A stretch of 64,000 nucleotides of DNA, from contig DATGGU010000183.1 in assembly GCA_035308365.1 (NCBI GenBank), forward strand, positions 1 through 64,000, given 5' to 3'. This DNA is from PALSA-505 sp035308365. GTDB lineage: Bacteria > Actinomycetota > Actinomycetes > Streptosporangiales > Streptosporangiaceae. Below are positions 8,695 to 16,586 of this stretch, in pieces; positions within the stretch are counted from its first letter, which is position 1; every line of letters starts with the position of its first letter. The notes under the pieces are model-generated. The model did no database searches. It saw only the letters and a list, made by a program, of their open reading frames with translations, and was not told where the DNA came from. Made by a program: the position numbers and the translations under genes.

Positions 8695-11600
8695 TTACGG
8701 GTAACTGAACGGCTGGACCTGGAAACCGTCGGCACCTGTGGTGTAGGCCCGGCCTGGGGCTGACCCGAGCTGCGTGAGCTGGCCGTTGATGGATGTGAAT
8801 ACGTTGAAGAAGTTGAACTGCTCGATCCGGCTCACGACGTTGCCCTGCTCGTCGAGCAGGACCTCGCTGGACAGGGCGTTGTCGTTGGGCACGGCGCCGA
8901 GGCCGGGGGTGACGATATTCGCGTCCGGCGGCGACACCTCCTGGACCAGGAACTGCCGGGCGGCCGGGTTCGCGGCCGGGTGCTGGTAGACGAACCCACC
9001 GGGCGTGGCGAGCGTGCCGCTGTCGCTGGTCAGGTTGATGAGCGCGACCCCACCGATCTCGGGGTTCGCGGCCATGGCGGTGCCCGAGTCGATGGCCAGG
9101 CCGTCCGGCACGCCGGAGCCTGCCCCGGCGAAGGTCTGCGTCGCGCCGGTGGCCAGGTCGACCGTGACGAAGGTCGGCGGGGCGCCCGTGTTGAAGAAGT
9201 CGGTCACGTTGAGCACGGCGGTGTTGGCCGCCGTGTCCTCGGCGATCCCGGTCACCACCGGCAGGCCGAAGCTCTGCAGCACCGGTTCGACCGAGTAGAC
9301 CGGGCCGAACGTGCCGGCCTGCACGTCCGAGCTGAACACCCCGGCATGGCTGGCGCCGTGGTTGCCGAGGTTCCAGGTGCCGAACGCGGCCGTCGCCGTC
9401 TGCTGGTTGTCGGCGGGCTGGATGAAGCTGTTCTTCGTCGGCGGCTTCCACTGCCTGCCCACCTTGGTCAGCGGGGACAGCAGGCGGTAGCGCGTGGTGG
9501 TGGCGGTGCTGTCCTGGATCAGCCCGGTGTCGCCGGCGAAGATGCCGGGCCCGCCGTCGTCCAGCGTGGTGTAGCTGTCGCTGGCCGTGGCCGACCGCAC
9601 GGTGTGCGTGATGGCCTGGGTCCGCTGGTCGAAGGTCTCGATCGAGCTCTGGCTCTGGTTGTTGGCGTTGGTCTGGTTGGAGGTGACGAACCCGGCCGGC
9701 TGGTCCTGCTCGACGCCGAATCCGTCGACCGTGGCCCCGCCGTCGGTGGGCGCGACCCCGTTCATCGAGACCGAGCTGACGTCGGACGCCTCACCGGCCG
9801 CCGTTCCGGCCGGGGTCACCGGCAGCACTCGCACCTGGCTGTACATGGTCGGGTACAGCCCGGCCGAGGCGGCCGAGAGCGTGGTCGTGCCCTTGGTGCC
9901 GGCCAGCGGCTGGAAGTAGACCGACCCGCTGTCGTAGCCGTTCTGGTCGCGGACCGTCCCGTCGGGGTTGTTGAACGTGGCGAACGAGTTGAAGTCGTTC
10001 GGTCCCGGCGCGCTGACCTCCAGGTCCGCCCCGGTGGCTCCGGGCACGCTCCGGACGTCCCAGCTCACCGTGAACTTCCCGCCGTACGGGACCGACTGCA
10101 GGTAGCCGGGCGCGGCGCCGGCCACCGACAGCACCGGCGCGGGCGGCCGCACGTCGCTGGGCGCGTCCTGCACCCGGGTGTAGGCGAAGTCGGTGAACTC
10201 GAAGGTGGCAGGCGTGGCCTGGATCGCGATGCCGTAGATCCCGCCGCCGGACAGGGCGGCCACCGGCACGTGCACGGTGCCCGAGGTCTGGGTCAGCGGG
10301 ACCGTGTAGGCGTCACGGAAGAAATGGTCGTCGAACGGGTTCATCCGGCCCGGTGCCGAGACCACCAGTTGCGGGGCGGTGAACCCGCTCTGGCCGGTCA
10401 GGTTGTACTTGACCGGGATCGTCGCCCCGGTCACCACCGGCGGGACCACCGGGGCGAGCGGCTCGGGGCTGCCGGAGACCGGCGCGAACGACAGCGGGAT
10501 GGTGGCCTTGGCGATCACCTTTCCGCCGGAGCTGGCCGTGTAGACGAGCGTGACCGCCTGGGCCTGGGTGGCCGGCGGGGGCACCCCGGCGGCGGCGAAG
10601 ATCGTGTCCGGCAGCAGCCGGGCCCACGGGCCGGTGCCGAGGAGCTTGCGGCCGCCGGTCTCGCGCACGGCGGCCAGCTTGTAGGCCGTACCGGCGGGCA
10701 GGCCCACCCAGTCCGGCGAGATCGTCAGCCAGGCATCCTGGTCCGGCCCGGACAGCGAGATCGCGCCGGGGTCGGTGGCGCTGGAGAACACCGCGTCGAT
10801 CAGGCCGGGGAACGGCTGGCGCTGCTCCACGGCGACCCGGGCCACACCGGGTGCCAGCCCGCCGGTCAGGCTGGTCACCGCGTTGCCGAGGTCGAGCTGC
10901 GGACCCACGTTCAGCGTGCGGTCGGCCTGCGGCACGGCAGGCACCGGCGTCGCGGTCTTCGTCAGCTCGGCGCGCAGGGCCAGCGGGTTGTTCGCCAGGC
11001 TCTTGTCCCCGGACAGCCTGGCCACCTGCTGGACCACTGCGGCGGCAGCGCCCACCTCCTGCACAGAGCCGGACGTCCCGCCGATGTTGTCCACGGTCAC
11101 CGCGTCGGCCGCCCCGCCCTGGGCATGTTCGAACGCGGTCAGGTTGTCGGCGGGCGCGCAGATGTTGACCCGCGACCCGAAGCCGGAGGAGAAGGCGCCG
11201 TAGCCGTCCCACCGGGTCTCCGCGAAGGCATGCTGGCTGGCCAGCGCCGTGTTGGCGGGATCCTGCGGCGGCGCGGCGAAGATGTCGTCGAGCGTGGTGC
11301 CGCCGACGTTGATCGCCCCGGAGTCGTAGTCGGCCGAGGGCGCGGTGGAAAACTGGATGCTGTTCAGGTTGCTCGGCGTGCCGCCGTTGGCCACCGCGAG
11401 AGTCGGCGCGGACCCGCCGGACGGGCTCACCGCCGCGTTGGTCGATGTGCGCAGCCCGTCGTTGGACGAGATCGCCACGTTGATGTGGTACTGCCGGACG
11501 ATCGAGGAAATCAGCGACTCGGTGAGCGGGTCGTCCTCCAGGTACCGGGACGGGAACCCCTCGCCGTCCAGGCCGAAGGCCAGACTGGCCGTGATCACGT

Positions 11601-12894
11601 TCGGGCGCGGCGTCTGCTGCGCGGCGGCCAGGAACGACTCGTCCAGCGTGGTGATGGCGCCGCTGGTGTCCCCCGGCACGACCAGCCGGAAGCTGGCGCC
11701 GGGTGCGATGCCGAGCAGGTCGGTCAGCCCCGAGCCGACCTCGCCGGGCCGCTGCAGGTTGTGCGGCAGCGGGGCCATCATCGCGAAGTCCAGGCCGATC
11801 TCCCCATCGAACGGGTCGACCCCGCAGACCTGGCCGGTGGGGTCGAGGGTGGCCTGGTCCGAGGCGGTATACGTGGGGATCAGCGGCATCGAAGGCCAGT
11901 CCAGGTAGCGCTGGCCGTTCTGGATGACCGTGGTCGGGCCGAACGCGTGCACGTAGCCGTAGCAGGAGTTGCGCTTGGAGATGCCCGCCGAGTCAAGATC
12001 GCCGAGCGAGACGTCGGTGATGGTCTCGCCGGTACCGGGCAGCTCGTGGTACTTCGCCTCCACCGCCTCGTAGGCCGGAGCCCAGTCGGTGCCGGGCTTG
12101 TTCAGCATGGACTGGGCGCTGCTCTGCAGTGCGAAGTTGGCCGGCAGCGGCGGCAGGCTCGAGCGCGCGTGGCGGGTGCTGGCCAGCCGGCGGGAGAGCG
12201 CGTCCGCCGCCCGCCGGGTCCTGGCCGGGATGGGGATCGGGTTGGTGGCCGTGGTGGCCACGGTCCAGTCCGGCGCGGCGTAGGCGACATCACCCGACGC
12301 GGCCAGCGCCGCCAGGGCGCCCGGCATGGTGGCCGCCGTAACCCGCAGGACATAGGCCCTGGCCAGGTCGAGCCCGCCGGGCCGGGACCTGAGCGCCCGC
12401 ACGGCCCCGGCCGGGAACACCGGCGACATGCTGTCGGCGCCGAGCCGGGTGAGCACCCGGTTGAACGCTGTGCTGGTGGTGTAGTGGCGCTGCGGTGTCA
12501 CGCTGACGGTGGGGGACAGGACGACCTCAAGCATGCCCGGCAGGTACGCCCGCGGCGGCGCCTTGAGCAGGTCGAACCGCAGTTGGGCCCGGCCCGGCAG
12601 GGCGCTCGCCGTGCCGACCTCACCGGTGCCGGTGGGCGGGATCGTCCGGTACTCGACCCGGCTGCGGTCAGCGTTCCACACCTCGGCCAGGCCGTTGGAG
12701 TAGACCGTCGCGGTGTCGCCATTCAGCAGGGCAAGATTCCGGTACACGACGGTCAGCCTGGTCCTGTGCTGCGCCCGGGGCGGGCCGGCCGCCCCGGCTG
12801 CCGTGGCCGGGGCGGCGGCGGACAGGCCGATGGCGGTGACGATGGCTGCGGCTGCGGCCAGTTTGCTGCGCTGTCCAAGGGACCTCAGCGTCAC
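8695..12894 (-). CDS. Large secreted serine peptidase, subtilase/sedolisin-like
   Basis: A 1399-residue exported protein. The signal peptide covers residues 1-33 (hydrophobic AAAAAIVTAIGLSAAAPATA). A prodomain-like region follows to about 220. A peptidase-like domain spans roughly 270-680. GEIGLDFAMMAPL carries a Glu and Asp four residues apart, as in the E-x3-D pair of sedolisins (S53). NVITASLAFG resembles the oxyanion-Asp region, and GGTSGSVQEVGAAAAV resembles the nucleophile loop GTS. No HGT motif of classical subtilisins is visible, so S53-like is the better fit; the active site has not been tested. The C-terminal ~700 residues look like beta-rich adhesive or propeller domains. It probably degrades protein outside the cell. 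Confidence 0.65.
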   Translation of the reverse strand: MTLRSLGQRSKLAAAAAIVTAIGLSAAAPATAAGAAGPPRAQHRTRLTVVYRNLALLNGDTATVYSNGLAEVWNADRSRVEYRTIPPTGTGEVGTASALPGRAQLRFDLLKAPPRAYLPGMLEVVLSPTVSVTPQRHYTTSTAFNRVLTRLGADSMSPVFPAGAVRALRSRPGGLDLARAYVLRVTAATMPGALAALAASGDVAYAAPDWTVATTATNPIPIPARTRRAADALSRRLASTRHARSSLPPLPANFALQSSAQSMLNKPGTDWAPAYEAVEAKYHELPGTGETITDVSLGDLDSAGISKRNSCYGYVHAFGPTTVIQNGQRYLDWPSMPLIPTYTASDQATLDPTGQVCGVDPFDGEIGLDFAMMAPLPHNLQRPGEVGSGLTDLLGIAPGASFRLVVPGDTSGAITTLDESFLAAAQQTPRPNVITASLAFGLDGEGFPSRYLEDDPLTESLISSIVRQYHINVAISSNDGLRTSTNAAVSPSGGSAPTLAVANGGTPSNLNSIQFSTAPSADYDSGAINVGGTTLDDIFAAPPQDPANTALASQHAFAETRWDGYGAFSSGFGSRVNICAPADNLTAFEHAQGGAADAVTVDNIGGTSGSVQEVGAAAAVVQQVARLSGDKSLANNPLALRAELTKTATPVPAVPQADRTLNVGPQLDLGNAVTSLTGGLAPGVARVAVEQRQPFPGLIDAVFSSATDPGAISLSGPDQDAWLTISPDWVGLPAGTAYKLAAVRETGGRKLLGTGPWARLLPDTIFAAAGVPPPATQAQAVTLVYTASSGGKVIAKATIPLSFAPVSGSPEPLAPVVPPVVTGATIPVKYNLTGQSGFTAPQLVVSAPGRMNPFDDHFFRDAYTVPLTQTSGTVHVPVAALSGGGIYGIAIQATPATFEFTDFAYTRVQDAPSDVRPPAPVLSVAGAAPGYLQSVPYGGKFTVSWDVRSVPGATGADLEVSAPGPNDFNSFATFNNPDGTVRDQNGYDSGSVYFQPLAGTKGTTTLSAASAGLYPTMYSQVRVLPVTPAGTAAGEASDVSSVSMNGVAPTDGGATVDGFGVEQDQPAGFVTSNQTNANNQSQSSIETFDQRTQAITHTVRSATASDSYTTLDDGGPGIFAGDTGLIQDSTATTTRYRLLSPLTKVGRQWKPPTKNSFIQPADNQQTATAAFGTWNLGNHGASHAGVFSSDVQAGTFGPVYSVEPVLQSFGLPVVTGIAEDTAANTAVLNVTDFFNTGAPPTFVTVDLATGATQTFAGAGSGVPDGLAIDSGTAMAANPEIGGVALINLTSDSGTLATPGGFVYQHPAANPAARQFLVQEVSPPDANIVTPGLGAVPNDNALSSEVLLDEQGNVVSRIEQFNFFNVFTSINGQLTQLGSAPGRAYTTGADGFQVQPFSYP

Positions 12895-13029
12895 GGATCC
12901 TCCCTACGTCGCGGGCACGTCAGAGCAGACCGTTCACCACCCTGGTCTGGGGTTTCTGCCGATGTCAACGGCCTTTGCATGTCTTCATCACGACAGCGAC
13001 CGGTTTAAGCCAACCCCGCCCGCCCCCAC

Positions 13030-13171
13030 CCGCCAGCGGTTCCAGCTCTCCTACTGGGACGCCGCGATCATCGAGGCCGCCCGCACGATGGGCTGCACCG
13101 AAGTCCTGTCCGAAGATCTCAGCGACAGCCAGGACTACGCCGGTGTCCGGGTCACCAACCCGTTCCGCTGA
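13030..13171 (+). pseudogene. C-terminal remnant of PIN-domain (VapC-like) toxin
   Basis: The frame ending at stop 13171 reads FQLSYWDAAIIEAARTMGC, then EVLSEDLSDSQDYAGVRV and NPF. This is the characteristic end of VapC-type PIN ribonucleases, with YWDA and the SEDL acidic residues. The N-terminal two thirds, including the first catalytic Asp, are absent, and no antitoxin gene is present. It is a toxin-antitoxin relic lying between two secreted-protein genes. The rest of the 12895-13215 gap shows nothing else I can support. Confidence 0.7.
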
Positions 13172-13215
13172 GCCCTACCCGATCGCCGCATGAGACGGGC
13201 TGACCGGAACTGCAG

Positions 13216-14088
13216 TTAGATCCCGGCTGCCCGCATCGCCCCCTCGACCAACTGTGCGTCGGCGGCCTCGCCGGCCGCGTTCGGGTGCACGGGCGCGGCG
13301 TCGCCACCCGGCAGGACCGGCTCGATCCAGCGGACCGGCTCCGGCTTGCAGGCGTCGTGGCCGATACTCGGCGTGTAGGTGTTCACGAACGTGGCGCCGT
13401 TCGCGGCGGCCTGCGCCGCGAGCATGCTGTTCAGATCCAGTTCCACGCCGTTGAGGTAGGCGACGTCCCCGGTGGTGATGGGGATCTGCGGGTAGCAGTT
13501 GCCCGACTGCGGCAGGATGTCGGGATACCCGGCCACGAAGACCTTGGCGTGCGGGGAGAGGCTGTGGATGCCCCGGAGGGCCGCGCCGATGTTGGGCGCG
13601 TCCGAGGCGATCGAGTTGGCGAAGCTGTTGCCGTAGACGTCCTTGCACGGCGTGCCGATGTCGAGCACGTCCAGCACGTCGAGGGCGGCGCAGCCGAGGA
13701 CCGCGGTGATGAACGTGTTGTTGTCGTTCCCGCCGATGCCCAGGGTGACCACGGACGTCGCCGGGGTGAGCGCGTTGAACTGGGGCGGCACGCCGGGGTA
13801 CTGCGAGCTGGTCATGTCGCCGACGGTGGCCCCGCCGCAGCTCACGTCGGTCAGGCTGAGACCGAGCGCGGCGGCGGTCAGATGCGGGTAGTTGATGGCC
13901 GACTGCAGGCACTCGGCCGGCGCGCCGGGCGCGACCGGCAGGATCAGCGGCCCGGAGGTGTAGGAGTCGCCGAGCGCCACATAGCCATTCCCGGAGGCCC
14001 CGGCCGGAGCGGCGGTGGCGAACATGACCAATGGAGCGGCGACGGCGGTGACGGCACAGGACAGGAGCGTGAATCGGGACGGTCGCAT
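13216..14088 (-). CDS. Secreted SGNH-family esterase/lipase
   Basis: A 290-residue exported hydrolase. ATG 14088 is chosen because a signal peptide begins there (MRPSRFTLLSCAVTAVAAPL, cleavage near AGA) and GGGAG lies upstream; the ORF itself extends further without support. Block I GYVALGDSYTSG gives the nucleophile Ser near residue 43. Block II Gly is in SCGGAT, block III is GIGGNDNN, and block V HPNAAG supplies Asp/His-type residues near residue 265. Length and paired cysteines match Streptomyces extracellular lipases of the GDSL/SGNH type. It probably acts on acyl esters outside the cell. A consensus-like promoter and a palindrome precede it. Confidence 0.88.
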   Translation of the reverse strand: MRPSRFTLLSCAVTAVAAPLVMFATAAPAGASGNGYVALGDSYTSGPLILPVAPGAPAECLQSAINYPHLTAAALGLSLTDVSCGGATVGDMTSSQYPGVPPQFNALTPATSVVTLGIGGNDNNTFITAVLGCAALDVLDVLDIGTPCKDVYGNSFANSIASDAPNIGAALRGIHSLSPHAKVFVAGYPDILPQSGNCYPQIPITTGDVAYLNGVELDLNSMLAAQAAANGATFVNTYTPSIGHDACKPEPVRWIEPVLPGGDAAPVHPNAAGEAADAQLVEGAMRAAGI

Positions 14089-14107
14089 GATGGCTCCCAG
14101 AGGGTGT

Positions 14108-14165
14108 GTTACTGAGCCGTAACATACGGTGCCGCAACCGTAATTGTGCGATAACGCGTTGTCAA
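14108..14165 (-). promoter_or_regulatory. Promoter and palindrome of the SGNH esterase gene
   Basis: On the minus strand TTGACA (14165-14160) is followed after 17 bases by TACGGT (14142-14137). The start codon is about 50 bases further on. The palindrome GTTAC-TGAGCC-GTAAC (14108-14123) falls in the expected 5' untranslated region, where a repressor could block transcription. Confidence 0.5.
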
Positions 14166-14251
14166 TGCCCACATCAGGCGGCCGGCGGGAACACCAGCGC
14201 CGGGCACGCGGTTGCGAAACGTCGAGGGACATCCGGCGAAGGGAAACGCGG

Positions 14252-15103
14252 ATGACGACGGCAGAGTTCCGGGACCGGCTGGGACGGTTTGGCGTCTGGC
14301 GGCCTGCCAGCGTGGTGACGCCGGAGCTGGCCGTCGCGGTCGAGCGGCTCGGCTTCGGCACGCTGTGGACCGGCAGTTCACCCGACGGCGATCTGGCCGT
14401 CCCGGAAGCGCTGCTCGACGCGACCGGCACGCTCATGGTCGGCACCAGCATCGTGAACATCTGGAAGGACGACGCGCGGACGGTCGCCCGCTCCTATGCA
14501 CGGCTGGACGGCCGCCATCCGGGCCGCTTCGTGCTCGGCGTCGGCGCCGGGCACCGGGAGGCGACCCAGCAGTACGAGCGTCCGTACGAGGCGCTGGCAG
14601 CGTACGTGGAAACCCTGTGCGCCGAGGGAGTCCCGAAGGCGTCGATCGTGCTCGCCGCGCTCGGCCCGAAGGTGCTCAGGCTGTCCGGCGACCGCGCCGC
14701 CGGCGCGATCCCCTACCTGGTGCCGCCCGAGCACACCCGCCAGGCCCGGGCCATCCTCGGCCCGGGACCGTTGCTCGCCCCGGAGCACAAGGCCGTGGTC
14801 GACCCCGACCCGGCCCGGGCCAGGGAGATCGGCCGGGCCCGGGTACGCAATCCCTACCTCGGCCTGGTCAACTACACCGGCAACCTGCGCAGGCTGGGCT
14901 GGAGCGAGCAGGACATGGCCGATGGCGGCAGCGACGCGCTGATCGACGCCCTGGTCGCACATGGCACGGCGGACCAGGTCGCGGCCCAGTTGCACGCGCA
15001 CCTGGACGCCGGTGCCGACCATGTGGCGATTCAGTTGCTCACCGGACCGGATGCCGATCTGATGTCCGGCTATCAGGAACTGGCCTCGTCGCTCAGCAGG
15101 TGA
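14252..15103 (+). CDS. LLM-class F420-dependent oxidoreductase (TIGR03620-like)
   Basis: A 283-residue luciferase-like TIM-barrel protein. ATG 14252 follows GAAGGGAA. Motifs of the family appear in order: GRFGVWRP at the start, ELAVAVERLGFGTLW, then GTSIVNIWKDD, GRFVLGVGAGHRE and a C-terminal GADHVAIQLL. Proteins of this class usually bind coenzyme F420 rather than FMN and reduce or oxidise alcohols, aldehydes or enones; the substrate here is unknown. It is probably monocistronic, with a 180-base gap before the PadR gene. The nearest upstream gene is divergent. Confidence 0.85.
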   Translation: MTTAEFRDRLGRFGVWRPASVVTPELAVAVERLGFGTLWTGSSPDGDLAVPEALLDATGTLMVGTSIVNIWKDDARTVARSYARLDGRHPGRFVLGVGAGHREATQQYERPYEALAAYVETLCAEGVPKASIVLAALGPKVLRLSGDRAAGAIPYLVPPEHTRQARAILGPGPLLAPEHKAVVDPDPARAREIGRARVRNPYLGLVNYTGNLRRLGWSEQDMADGGSDALIDALVAHGTADQVAAQLHAHLDAGADHVAIQLLTGPDADLMSGYQELASSLSR

Positions 15104-15226
15104 CGGAAGTAGCTGCCCGGTTCGGTCATGAACCGGCGCCAGGCCTGCACCAGATGGAGCTGACCGCCCTCGCAAGAGTGCCTTTCCTCTCATCGGCGAC
15201 CGTACAGCCCACCTCTGACAAGAGGA

Positions 15227-15255
15227 TTGCCCGCCGCTTGCATACTAAGTATTAT
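15227..15255 (+). promoter_or_regulatory. Promoter with palindrome over the -10, PadR operon
   Basis: TTGCCC (15227-15232) and TATTAT (15250-15255) are separated by 17 bases, a good vegetative promoter. The palindrome ATACT-A-AGTAT (15242-15252) overlaps the -10, so a dimeric repressor bound there would block polymerase. Autoregulation by the PadR protein is the simplest reading. Confidence 0.6.
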
Positions 15256-15285
15256 CCTCAGCATGTTGAGAGATTGCGATACATC

Positions 15286-15867
15286 GTGAGTGTCCGGCAC
15301 GCGCTGCTCGCGCTGCTGAGCGAGGGACCCAAGTACGGCCTGCAGCTCCGGGAGGAGTTCGAGGCCAGGACCGGCGAGGTGTGGCCGCTCAACGTCGGCC
15401 AGGTCTACACGACGTTGCAGCGCCTGGAGCGCGACGGGCTGGTCGAATCCGATGGAACCGCCGAGGACAGCCCGCAGAAGGGCTTCCGGATCACCCCCCA
15501 GGGCGAGCAGGAACTGGCCGGGTGGCTGCGCACGCCGCCGGATCTCAGCTCGCCGCCCAGGGACGAGCTGGTGATCAAGGTGCTGGTGGCGTTGCGGGTG
15601 CCTGGCACCGATGTGCACGAGGTGATCCAGGTGCACCGGCGCTACCTCGTCGAGCTGATGCAGCAGTGGACCCGGATCAAGGAGAGCGAGGCCGAGCAGG
15701 ACCTGAGCCTGGCCCTGGTGGTCGACGCCGAGCTGTTCCGGCTGGACTCGGTCATCCGCTGGCTCGATACCGCCGATGGCCGCATCAACCGGATGAAGCC
15801 CGGTGAGCTTGAACCAGTCCACTCGGCGCTGCCGAGACTTCGCAGGAGGGTGAGCCCGCGGCCATGA
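15286..15867 (+). CDS. PadR-family transcriptional regulator
   Basis: A 193-residue regulator starting at GTG 15286. The winged helix-turn-helix fills residues 1-85: LLALLSEGPKYGLQL, VYTTLQRLERDGLVES and KGFRITPQGEQEL are diagnostic of PadR. The remainder is the PadR C-terminal helical dimerisation domain (Vir/PadR-2 type). Its TGA overlaps the ATG of the ABC ATPase gene, so the three genes 15286-19081 form one operon. PadR proteins of such cassettes usually repress the transporter until a toxic compound binds. The palindromic site at 15242-15252 is the likely operator. Confidence 0.88.
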   Translation: MSVRHALLALLSEGPKYGLQLREEFEARTGEVWPLNVGQVYTTLQRLERDGLVESDGTAEDSPQKGFRITPQGEQELAGWLRTPPDLSSPPRDELVIKVLVALRVPGTDVHEVIQVHRRYLVELMQQWTRIKESEAEQDLSLALVVDAELFRLDSVIRWLDTADGRINRMKPGELEPVHSALPRLRRRVSPRP

Positions 15868-16586
15868 ACATGCTTGAACTACGCGACGTTTCGAAGAGCT
15901 ACGGCGAGGGCGCGGCACAGGTGCACGCGCTCGACCGGGTGAGCCTGGCGGTCGAGCCCGGCGCCATGGTGGCGGTGATGGGTCCCAGCGGCTCCGGAAA
16001 GAGCACGCTGCTGACCATCGCGGGCAGCCTGGAGGAACCGGCCGAGGGCGAGGTGCTGGTCGGCGGCGTTTCGCTGGCCACGATGTCCCGGGGTGCCAAG
16101 GCCCGGCTGCGCCGCCGCCAGATCGGCTACGTCTTCCAGGACTTCAACCTGCTGGCCGGGCTGACCGCGGCGGAGAACGTGTCGCTGCCGCTGGAGCTGG
16201 ACGGCATACCGGCCAGGAAGGCCCGCGCCGTGGGCCTGAAGGCCCTGGATGAGCTGGGCCTCGGCGCCAGGGCGGCCAGCTTCCCCGGCCAGCTCTCCGG
16301 CGGTGAGCGGCAGCGGGTCGCGATCGCCCGTGCGGTGGTCGGCGACCGCCGCCTGCTGCTGGCCGACGAGCCGTCCGGCGCACTCGACTCGGTCAACGCA
16401 GAAGAGGTCATGCGCCTGCTGCACGGCGCGTGCAAGCGGGGTGTGGCCGTCGTGGTGGTGACCCACGACGCTCAGCTCGCCTCCTGGGCCGACCGGGTGG
16501 TGTTCCTGCGTGACGGCCGGGTGACCGACCAGACCGCGCCGCCGCCCGGCCCGGAATCCCTGCTCGAACAGGGTGCGAGCCAATGA
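15864..16586 (+). CDS. ABC transporter ATPase, MacB/LolD type
   Basis: A 240-residue nucleotide-binding subunit. Walker A GPSGSGKST lies at residues 40-48, the signature LSGGERQRVAIARA near 143-156 and Walker B LLLADEPSGALDS soon after; an H-loop is present (VVVTHD). This pattern fits the MacB/LolD/FtsE group that works with FtsX-fold permeases, usually for export of antibiotics, peptides or lipids. It starts at ATG 15864 overlapping the PadR stop and ends overlapping the permease start (ATGA at 16583), so translation of the three genes is coupled. Confidence 0.93.
   Translation: MNMLELRDVSKSYGEGAAQVHALDRVSLAVEPGAMVAVMGPSGSGKSTLLTIAGSLEEPAEGEVLVGGVSLATMSRGAKARLRRRQIGYVFQDFNLLAGLTAAENVSLPLELDGIPARKARAVGLKALDELGLGARAASFPGQLSGGERQRVAIARAVVGDRRLLLADEPSGALDSVNAEEVMRLLHGACKRGVAVVVVTHDAQLASWADRVVFLRDGRVTDQTAPPPGPESLLEQGASQ

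Noticed and set aside
8588..9451. 287-residue minus ORF ending at the 93-bp hairpin
   Set aside because: It is out of frame with the peptidase and reads through the hairpin; most of it is Arg/Gly-rich shadow sequence.
8980..13008. 1342-residue plus-strand ORF
   Set aside because: Gly/Arg/Val-rich antisense of the peptidase gene, with no signal peptide or domain.
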